From NCBI GenBank assembly GCA_002709005.1, contig PAPH01000009.1, positions 16,967-80,966 of the forward strand: a DNA stretch of 64,000 nucleotides, read 5' to 3'. This document shows positions 57,458 through 64,000 of the stretch, piece by piece (within the stretch, counting starts at the first letter, position 1; each line of letters starts with the position of its first letter). The stretch comes from Hyphomicrobiales bacterium. GTDB taxonomy: Bacteria > Pseudomonadota > Alphaproteobacteria > Rhizobiales > Rhizobiaceae. A program made the position numbers and the translations under genes. A model generated the notes under the pieces. The model was not told the origin of the DNA, made no database searches, and saw nothing but the letters and a program-made list of their open reading frames with translations.

Positions 57458-58418
57458 ATTTTCCCGACATCGTCTCCGGATCGCCGCGATCCCGGCGGGT
57501 GGCGATATCACCCGGCCAAACGCCTCGATTGACGAGATCGGTGCAGACCTGAACCAGCAACCGCGCGACCGCCATGCTCGCCCGTGGCCGCGTAGCGTCG
57601 TGACGGGCGGCCAGATGGACCGTCCAGTCGAGCGACGGTCGGGTGATCTCGATGGCGACGACGCTGCCCTCCTGCACCATCGATTGCTTGAGAAAAGTGG
57701 GCAGGATCGTGCAGTGGCCGGCCTTGGCCAGACCGAACAATCCAGGCAGTGAATCGATATCCGCCGTCACATTGAGCGTCAGCCCCTCGGCGCGGAACGA
57801 ATTCTCGATGTGCTTGCGGATGGAATGATTGGCGCCCGGCAGCACCAGCCGCAGGCGCGAGACCTCCTCGAGCCTGACCCGCGCGCGGCCCGCCAGGGTA
57901 TGCCCTTTCGGCACGATCAGACAGAGCCGCTCGTGCAGGATCGGCTCGCTGCGCAGTCCGGCCATCGGCTGGATGTCGTAAAGAACGGCAAGATCGAGCA
58001 TGCCGAGTTGAAGCTGCTCCGACAGGACCCCGCTCATCGCCTCGATGACATAGAGCCTGATCCGCGGATAGCGTGCCTGCAACAGCGGCAGCAGTTCCGG
58101 GATCAATCCACCCGCCACGGTGGTCGGCAGCCCCAGGCGCACATCCCCCATCGGCTCCTCGGCCAGGTTCTGCACGACCGACTTGATCTCCGCGATATCG
58201 TGAATGACGTCATAGGCCTTCTGCAGGACATACCGCCCCTCGTCGGTCAGCGACGAACCGCGCGAATGACGCTCCACCAGTTTGACCCCGAGCTCGCCTT
58301 CGAGCCGCTGCAGCGAGGAACTCAGTGCAGGCTGAGTCAGGTTGAGCAATCGTGCAGCCGCAGACAGGCTGCCCGCTTCCGAAATCCCCACCAGCGACCG
58401 CAAGTCCCTCAATTCCAT
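57456..58418 (-). CDS. LysR family transcriptional regulator
   Basis: The 320-residue protein has an N-terminal winged helix (MELRDLRSLVGISEAGSLSAAARLLNLTQPALSSSLQRLEGELGVKL) and a C-terminal periplasmic-binding-like effector domain (PMGDVRLGLPTT onward). It is divergent from the TRAP-cyclase-amidase operon, and an inverted repeat with a T-N11-A core lies between them. It probably activates that operon in response to the transported compound. Confidence 0.93.
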   Translation of the reverse strand: MELRDLRSLVGISEAGSLSAAARLLNLTQPALSSSLQRLEGELGVKLVERHSRGSSLTDEGRYVLQKAYDVIHDIAEIKSVVQNLAEEPMGDVRLGLPTTVAGGLIPELLPLLQARYPRIRLYVIEAMSGVLSEQLQLGMLDLAVLYDIQPMAGLRSEPILHERLCLIVPKGHTLAGRARVRLEEVSRLRLVLPGANHSIRKHIENSFRAEGLTLNVTADIDSLPGLFGLAKAGHCTILPTFLKQSMVQEGSVVAIEITRPSLDWTVHLAARHDATRPRASMAVARLLVQVCTDLVNRGVWPGDIATRRDRGDPETMSGK

Positions 58419-58453
58419 TCCATTTTGCTCCTTTCATGTGCATTTTTTTACTA

Positions 58454-58466
58454 CAGCTTAAAGCTG
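58454..58466. promoter_or_regulatory. Small inverted repeat in the lysR-TRAP divergent region
   Basis: CAGCTT-A-AAGCTG is a perfect palindrome with one central base, 13 bases before the larger operator-like repeat at 58479-58505. It may be a second regulator contact site near the lysR start. Confidence 0.4.
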
Positions 58467-58478
58467 AGGCGATCCGAT

Positions 58479-58505
58479 CCAGACATAGATTATGCTTATG
58501 TCTGG
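58479..58505. promoter_or_regulatory. LysR-type operator in the TRAP operon promoter
   Basis: CCAGACATA-N9-TATGTCTGG is a 27-base element with two perfect 9-base arms. T58486 and A58498 are separated by 11 bases, matching the T-N11-A rule for LysR family sites. It lies 119 bases before the dctP ATG and 61 bases before the lysR start codon. Confidence 0.7.
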
Positions 58506-58623
58506 CATCCGAATTATTGCGATTGTCACTCCCAAATTCATTTGTGAGCATAAACCCACTGAATGGGTGATGCCATGGGCGGCATCATCTTTCCAATGCA
58601 ATCACAAAAAGGGGATGCGAAAA

Positions 58624-59688
58624 ATGCCCAAATCCGTCACGTTCTCGGCTTGCCTCGGCGCGGCACTTATGTGCGGCACCGCGCTCGCTTCGGCAGAGAC
58701 CATCAACCTGCGCATGGGCTCAGGCCACCCGATCGGGCTTCTCGCCTATACAGAAAGCGCGCATGAGTGGTTCGCGCCGGAACTGAAGAAGCGCATCGAA
58801 GAGCGGACCGACCACACGGTCAACATCCAGGAGCTCCATTCCGGTCAGGTCGCCAAGGTGACCGAGGTTCTGGAAGCCACGCGCGACGGCATTCTCGACA
58901 TCGGTTTCATCAGCCTGATCTTCGAACCCTCCAACGGCTACCTGCAGACTTTCACACTCTTCCTGCCGTTCAACTCGCCGGACGCCAAGGCCGTAACCAA
59001 GGCCGCCAAGGCGACGTTCGAAAAATTCCCGGAGATGCACACGGTGTTCGAGACCGAGCATAACCAGAAATATCTCGGTGGTTCGTGCCTGGAAAACTAC
59101 GGTCTCGGCACCAATTTCGCCTGGACCGAACTGGAAGAGCTCGAAGGCCATAAGATCGCCGGTGCAGGCACCAATCTCGACTGGATCGTCGGCGCCACCG
59201 CCGTCGCCTCGAACCTGAACGAGGCCTATCAGTCGATCCAGTCGGGCGTCTACGAGGGCTATATCAGCGCGTCCGCCTGGTGGCACACGTTCAAGCTGAA
59301 CGAAGTCGCGCCGCACTTTACCAAGACCGATTTTGGCGCCCAGTATCTCAACGCGGTGACCATCAACAAGCAGACCTGGGACCGGCTGCCGGAAGACGTG
59401 CAGGAGATCCTCACCGAGATGGGCGAGGAATGGGCCGACGTGACGGCTGAAGTATGCGCCAAGAACGACGCCGAGGGCCTCGAAACCCTGCGTGAACTGG
59501 GTGTCGAGGTGACCGAGATTTCACCGGAAGCCAAGGTTGCCTGGGCGACTGCGCTGAAGGATTTCCCGAACCGCATGGCGGGTGAACTGAACTCCCGCGG
59601 CTTCAAGGGCTCGGAAGTCCTGAACTTCTACATCGAACAGATCGAAGCCGAAGGCCACGAATGGCCGCACCGCTACGCGATCGACTGA
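58624..59688 (+). CDS. dctP: TRAP transporter substrate-binding protein DctP
   Basis: The periplasmic receptor of a tripartite ATP-independent transporter. From the ATG at 58624 it has 354 residues with a signal peptide (1-24, MPKSVTFSACLGAALMCGTALASA), then ETINLRMGSGHPIGLLAY. The DctP core has NIQELHSGQVAKVTEVLEATRDGILDIGF. TRAP receptors bind organic acids or related small molecules. An AAAAGGGG site supports this start over the ATG at 58615. Confidence 0.9.
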   Translation: MPKSVTFSACLGAALMCGTALASAETINLRMGSGHPIGLLAYTESAHEWFAPELKKRIEERTDHTVNIQELHSGQVAKVTEVLEATRDGILDIGFISLIFEPSNGYLQTFTLFLPFNSPDAKAVTKAAKATFEKFPEMHTVFETEHNQKYLGGSCLENYGLGTNFAWTELEELEGHKIAGAGTNLDWIVGATAVASNLNEAYQSIQSGVYEGYISASAWWHTFKLNEVAPHFTKTDFGAQYLNAVTINKQTWDRLPEDVQEILTEMGEEWADVTAEVCAKNDAEGLETLRELGVEVTEISPEAKVAWATALKDFPNRMAGELNSRGFKGSEVLNFYIEQIEAEGHEWPHRYAID

Positions 59689-59731
59689 TCAGCCCCCGGC
59701 GAACCGCAACGACCCAAGGCAGGACTTACCC

Positions 59732-60253
59732 ATGATCGCCATTATTGACCGTTCGATGACGCATGTCAGCCAGACGCTCAAATACATCGCGGCAGCCCTG
59801 TTGCTGGTCGTTGCGGTTCTCATCACCGTGGATGTCTCGCTGCGCTTTCTGTTCAACAAGCCGATCATCGGCATCGCGGAGATCGTGGCGAACGGCATCG
59901 TCATCATCGCCTTCCTGCAACTGAGCTACGCCATCCGCATCGGCGGCATGCTGCGCTCGGAGCTGCTCCTGAACGCGCTCGGTCCGAAGGGGCACGTCGT
60001 GCTTGAGGCCCTGACCGGACTTCTCGGCATCCTCCTCTTCGCGCTGATCGCCTGGGCATCCTGGGATCCGATGATGCGGGCGATTTCCGCCCATGAATTC
60101 GAGGGTCACGCCTCCTTCCAGGTGCCGACATGGCCCTTGAAGACCACCATCGTCGTCTGCTCCATCCTCGGCGCGCTCAATTATCTTATGGTTGCCATCA
60201 AGGCCTTCGTGCTCGGCGAGGCGCCGAAAGCCGACACCGTCGAAACCGCTTGA
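59732..60253 (+). CDS. dctQ: TRAP transporter small permease DctQ
   Basis: The 173-residue membrane protein has four helices, beginning IAAALLLVVAVLITVDVSLRFLFNKPIIGIAEI, the typical DctQ start region. It assembles with the large permease and is needed for transport. It follows dctP by 43 bases and precedes dctM by 39. Confidence 0.9.
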   Translation: MIAIIDRSMTHVSQTLKYIAAALLLVVAVLITVDVSLRFLFNKPIIGIAEIVANGIVIIAFLQLSYAIRIGGMLRSELLLNALGPKGHVVLEALTGLLGILLFALIAWASWDPMMRAISAHEFEGHASFQVPTWPLKTTIVVCSILGALNYLMVAIKAFVLGEAPKADTVETA

Positions 60254-60292
60254 ACCCACCCCTTCGCACAGATCTTCATTTAGGAGCTCGCC

Positions 60293-61627
60293 ATGGGCGG
60301 TCCCGAATTCGCCATCGCCATCATCGCCATCCTGATCGGCCTGATCATCTGCAGCGTGCCGGTGGTGCTGGCGCTGGGTCTGTGCAGCTTCTTCGGACTC
60401 GCCTATCTGACGGGCAACATCCAGGTGGCCGGATCGCTTCTCGCCAACACCACCTATGAAGCGATCCGCGACTACGTCTTCGCGGTCATTCCGCTCTTCG
60501 TGCTGATGGGCGAGTTCATCTCGCGCTCGGGTGCTGCGGGCGATCTCTACAACATCATCAACCGCTCGTTCAAAAGACTGCCCGGCCGGCTGGCGCTCGC
60601 AACCGTGGGCGGCAACGCGGTCTTCGGCGCGGTGACCGGCGTCAGCATCGCCTCGGCCGCAGCCTTCTCGCGCATCGCCTATCCGCAGATGGTCCGGCAC
60701 GGCTACCAGAAATCGGTCGCCCTCGGCGCGATCGCCGGCAGCGCCTCGCTCGGCATGCTGATCCCGCCATCGGTGCTGCTGATCGTCTGGGGCGTGATCG
60801 CCGAACAATCGATCGGCCGGCTGTTCGTTGCGGGCGTGCTGCCGGGCCTGCTGCTTTCGGCGATGTTCTTCCTCTTCATCGTCGGCTACGCGCTGATGCG
60901 CCCGAAATCCTTCGGCGCCGACGGTGCTGCGACACAAGCCTCCGAAGAAGATGACGAGATGGATGCGGCCGCCAGGAAGCGCGAGACCTGGGGCGGCATA
61001 GGCGTGTGCCTGCTCATCGTCACCGTGCTCGGCGGCATCTGGCTGGGCGCCTTCACGCCGACGGAAGCCGCCGGCGTCGGGGTTCTCTTCGCGCTCATCC
61101 TCGCGATCGCCAAGGGCGTGAGCCTCAAGGGCATCGGCGAAGCCGTGCTCGAAACCGGCCGCATCTCCGCGCCGCTTCTCTTCCTGCTGATCACCGCGCA
61201 AATGTATTCGCGTCTGCTGGCGCTGGGCGGCATCATCACCTTCATCCAGGATCTGTTCCTCGGCGTCGGCGACGCGCCGCTCCTGATCCTCGCGCTGATG
61301 GTGATCGTCTGGTTCGTGCTCGGCATGTTCATCGACTCGGTCTCGATCATCCTCCTGACCGTGCCGATCTTCGCGCCGCTCGCGGCTTCTATCGGCTACG
61401 ACCCGATCGCCTTCGCGATCATCGGCATCGTCGCCATCGAGGCCGGACTGCTGACCCCGCCCCTGGGCTTGTGCGTCTACACGGTAAAGGGATGCGTGAG
61501 CGATCCGGAGGCGACGCTCGCGCGCATCTTCCAGGGTTCGATCCCCTACTGGATCATCCTGCTTCTGCTGGTCCTCATCATCGCGGCTGTGCCCGGCGTT
61601 GCGACCTGGCTGCCCTCCCTCATGTGA
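60293..61627 (+). CDS. dctM: TRAP transporter large permease DctM
   Basis: The 444-residue permease has about twelve helices and conserved DctM motifs: AVIPLFVLMGEFISRSGAAGDLY, GSASLGMLIPPSVLLIVWG and GLCVYTVKGC near the end. It carries out Na+- or H+-coupled uptake. A GGAG site precedes the ATG. It is followed by the cyclase gene after 29 bases. Confidence 0.93.
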   Translation: MGGPEFAIAIIAILIGLIICSVPVVLALGLCSFFGLAYLTGNIQVAGSLLANTTYEAIRDYVFAVIPLFVLMGEFISRSGAAGDLYNIINRSFKRLPGRLALATVGGNAVFGAVTGVSIASAAAFSRIAYPQMVRHGYQKSVALGAIAGSASLGMLIPPSVLLIVWGVIAEQSIGRLFVAGVLPGLLLSAMFFLFIVGYALMRPKSFGADGAATQASEEDDEMDAAARKRETWGGIGVCLLIVTVLGGIWLGAFTPTEAAGVGVLFALILAIAKGVSLKGIGEAVLETGRISAPLLFLLITAQMYSRLLALGGIITFIQDLFLGVGDAPLLILALMVIVWFVLGMFIDSVSIILLTVPIFAPLAASIGYDPIAFAIIGIVAIEAGLLTPPLGLCVYTVKGCVSDPEATLARIFQGSIPYWIILLLLVLIIAAVPGVATWLPSLM

Positions 61628-61656
61628 CGAAAAGCCTGAAACGAAAGGAAACCATC

Positions 61657-62361
61657 ATGGCCAAACGTATCATCGACCTCAGCCTGACGATCGAGGACAA
61701 CATGCCGGCGCACAAGCTGTTCCAGAGCCCGATCTATCTCAAGGCCCTGACCCACGAGACATCCAGGAAGTTCAACCTCGGCGTCGAGGGCGACCCGATG
61801 ACCTTCCAGACCAACTATATCGGCATGCTCGACCACGTCGGCACGCATGTCGACGCCTTCCTGCACGTCAACCCGAAGGGCGCGCCGATCAACGAAATGC
61901 CGCTCGAGCTGTTCATGGGCAAGGCGGTGTGCCTGGACCTGCGCCATATCGGCGACCTCGAAGACATCACCGAGGCGCACATGGCGGCGGCCGAGGAAGC
62001 AGCCGGCGTCAAGGTGGACGGTCACATCGTGCTTCTGTGCACCGGCTTCCACGAGCGCAACAAGGACGACGGCAAGCAGCTCGTCTGGGGCAATCCCGGA
62101 CTGACGGTGGAGGCGACGAAGTGGCTGCACGCCCGCGGCTCACGCATGCACGGCGTGGAAGGGCCCTCGACCGACAAGCCGTCCGACAACATTTTCGCCC
62201 AGCACCGCCTGTGCCGCGATCTCGGCATTTCGCACTATGAATGGCTGGTCAACCTCGAGGAGCTGATCGGCAAGGGCGAGTTCGAATTCCACGGCCTGCC
62301 GATCAAGTTCAAGGACGGCTCCGGCTCGCCGGTGCGTGCCGTCGCGATCATCGAAGAGTAA
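61657..62361 (+). CDS. Cyclase family protein (formamidase/isatin hydrolase-like)
   Basis: The 234-residue cytoplasmic protein has the cyclase metal motif H60-V-G-T-H64-V-D66-A-F-L-H70; the usual Pro is replaced by Phe68. It also has LCTGFHERN and GVEGPSTDKPSDN. The family includes kynurenine formamidase and isatin hydrolase, which hydrolyse cyclic or N-formyl amides using a divalent metal. The substrate is not known. AAAGGAA precedes the ATG. It is co-transcribed with the TRAP transporter and the amidase. Confidence 0.85.
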   Translation: MAKRIIDLSLTIEDNMPAHKLFQSPIYLKALTHETSRKFNLGVEGDPMTFQTNYIGMLDHVGTHVDAFLHVNPKGAPINEMPLELFMGKAVCLDLRHIGDLEDITEAHMAAAEEAAGVKVDGHIVLLCTGFHERNKDDGKQLVWGNPGLTVEATKWLHARGSRMHGVEGPSTDKPSDNIFAQHRLCRDLGISHYEWLVNLEELIGKGEFEFHGLPIKFKDGSGSPVRAVAIIEE

Positions 62362-62418
62362 GATCCGGACATTTCGCCGCCCGGGCTCCCGGGCGGCGCC
62401 CAAAGAGAGACGAGCCGC

Positions 62419-63813
62419 ATGTCGCAATTCGCATTCATGACGATCAGGGAGATCAGCCAGGGCTTTTCCCGCAAGGATTTCTCCCCCACCGAGCTGCTCG
62501 ACGACGTGATCGCGCGCTACGAGAGGCTCGAGCCGAAGCTCAACATGTTCGCCTGGACCGATTTCGGCGGAGCGCGGGCGCAGGCGAAAGCGGCGGAAAC
62601 CCGGCTGATGCGCGGCGAAAAGCTTGGCGAACTCGACGGCATCCCGACATCGGTGAAGGATCTCATCGCCGTGGCCGGCATGCCGCAACGCTTCGGCTCG
62701 CGCGCGACGCCCGCCACGCCGTCAGCCGCGGACGCGCCCTCGGTCGAACGCATCAGGGCGGCGGGCGCCGTTATCCTGGGGAAATCGACCACCAGCGAAT
62801 TCGGCTGCAAGGCGGTGGGCGACAGCCCGCTCACCGGCATCACCCGCAATCCGTGGAACCCTCAGATGACCCCGGGCGGATCGAGCTGCGGTGCGGCAGC
62901 CATGGTGGCGGCGGGACTCGTGCCCTATGCGCTTGGCACCGACGGCGGCGGCTCGTTGCGCATTCCGGCTTCCCTGTGCGGGATTTTCGGCATCAAGGCA
63001 CAGTTCGCGCGCGTGGCGGTGTTTCCGACGTCGGCCACCCCGACGCTCGCCCATGTCGGGCCTCTGGCACGCAACGCCGAAGACGCGGCGATCGTGCTTT
63101 CGGCGATCGCCGGCTACGACACCCGCGACCCGTTCACCGTGAAGGGCGCGCATCCCGATTTCATCGGCGCCGCCAAATCCTACCGCAAGCTGCGCGCGGC
63201 CTGGAGCCCGACGCTCGGCTATGGCCGCAACGACCCCGAAGTTGCCCTCATCACCGAACAGGCGATCAGGCACATCGAAACGCTTGGTGTGGAGATCGAA
63301 CTGGTCGAGACCGTGATGGACGATCCGATCGACATGTGGACTGCGGAATTCTATGCCGGCGTCGGCACGCGGCTGCGCGACATCATCACAGGCCAGCCAG
63401 ACCTCCTCGATCCCGCCGTGCTCGCGGTACTGAAACAGGCGCTCGAGCAGGAGATGCGGACCTATTACGAAAGCGTGTTCGCCCGCTACGCATTCCGCGA
63501 GAAGATGCGGACATTCTTCGAGGAATTCGATCTGCTGCTCACCCCCACCCTCCCGGTCGCCGCCTTCGGCACGGGGCTCGACGTGCCTCCCGGTTACGAG
63601 GACAAGAACATCGTCTCCTGGGCGACCTACACCTACCCCTTCAACCTAACCGGCCAGCCCGCCGCCTCGCTTCCCGTCGGCTTCACCTCGAAGGGCCTTC
63701 CGGTGGGGCTGCAACTGGTCGCCTCCGCCTTCGACGAAAAATCCATCCTCTCGCTTGCCGGCGCCTACGAGACGATCTTCCCGGAACGGAAAAAACTGCG
63801 CCCGGCACTGTGA
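62419..63813 (+). CDS. Amidase signature family enzyme
   Basis: The 464-residue hydrolase has the amidase triad: Lys80 (SVKD), the cis-Ser155 (TPGGSSCG) and the nucleophile Ser179 (DGGGSLRIP). The second glycine after GGSS is Cys here. It hydrolyses linear amides to acid and ammonia; substrate unknown. The TRAP-cyclase-amidase order suggests that the transported compound is ring-opened by the cyclase and then deamidated. No signal peptide is present. Confidence 0.9.
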   Translation: MSQFAFMTIREISQGFSRKDFSPTELLDDVIARYERLEPKLNMFAWTDFGGARAQAKAAETRLMRGEKLGELDGIPTSVKDLIAVAGMPQRFGSRATPATPSAADAPSVERIRAAGAVILGKSTTSEFGCKAVGDSPLTGITRNPWNPQMTPGGSSCGAAAMVAAGLVPYALGTDGGGSLRIPASLCGIFGIKAQFARVAVFPTSATPTLAHVGPLARNAEDAAIVLSAIAGYDTRDPFTVKGAHPDFIGAAKSYRKLRAAWSPTLGYGRNDPEVALITEQAIRHIETLGVEIELVETVMDDPIDMWTAEFYAGVGTRLRDIITGQPDLLDPAVLAVLKQALEQEMRTYYESVFARYAFREKMRTFFEEFDLLLTPTLPVAAFGTGLDVPPGYEDKNIVSWATYTYPFNLTGQPAASLPVGFTSKGLPVGLQLVASAFDEKSILSLAGAYETIFPERKKLRPAL

Positions 63814-63923
63814 GCCGGCAAGCGCAAGGAAAGCATTGATGCGCCCCGCCAGTTGGGCTAAGAACCCGCTTGCATGATTTGCGGAAGACCGGCGGCACGC
63901 GAGCCCGGCGATCTTCTCCGGAT

Positions 63924-64000
<77 letters not shown>

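Overview
This 64 kb window is high-GC and gene-dense with no insertion sequence, prophage or CRISPR array. It looks like a chromosomal segment of a Hyphomicrobiales (Rhizobiales) alphaproteobacterium. The evidence is the paired ATP synthase b and b' genes in an atpI-B-E-F'-F operon separated from the F1 genes, BacA/SbmA, XdhABC near bdhA, a dispersed urease cluster, a CtrA-type TTAA-N7-TTAA box and rhizobial-style palindromic intergenic repeats. The family (Rhizobiaceae or Aurantimonadaceae-like) is a guess.

Layout. 1-14 kb holds housekeeping genes: a partial glycosyltransferase, a PA0069-type radical SAM protein, rnhB, the F0 operon, a SleB-type cell wall hydrolase, der with a TPR membrane protein, an NnrU-like protein, a polysaccharide deacetylase, sbmA/bacA and a BCCT transporter. 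14-25.6 kb holds an MFS carrier, bdhA coupled to a patatin lipase, xdhABC and a marR-emrA-emrB efflux operon. 25.6-29.9 kb is ugpBAEC for glycerol-3-phosphate uptake. 30-35.7 kb is purine catabolism: puuD-guaD-osmC on the plus strand and puuE-uraD-allA-uraH on the minus strand. Between them lies a 302-base gap with a CtrA box, a terminator hairpin and a palindromic repeat. 35.7-42.3 kb has a split MnmC pair (FAD oxidoreductase and mnmD), a 1.2k-residue hybrid histidine kinase and an EamA transporter. 42.5-46.6 kb is the Anbu module: ATP-grasp, alpha-E, transglutaminase-like protease and proteasome-type peptidase. 46.7-56.7 kb is a urease cluster on the minus strand whose canonical genes ureD, A, B, C, E, F, G are interspersed with DUF1272, UreJ, a Tat-exported cyclase, an unknown 107-residue protein, an LprI-like protein, a GNAT, a host-attachment-family protein and a beta-propeller. 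57-64 kb holds small envelope proteins, a LysR regulator divergent from a TRAP transporter-cyclase-amidase operon, and a complete tRNA-Arg(CCG) ending at the last base.

How it fits together. Guanine deaminase, XdhABC, PuuD, UraH, UraD, PuuE, AllA and urease together nearly make a route from guanine to ammonia and glyoxylate. The one step with no gene here is allantoicase. The LysR-TRAP-cyclase-amidase cluster looks like uptake and hydrolysis of an unidentified organic acid or amide. The Anbu module is a conserved gene set of unresolved biological role. The least explained items are the possible CtrA-controlled small RNA at about 33.14-33.25 kb, the Anbu module and the accessory genes inside the urease cluster.
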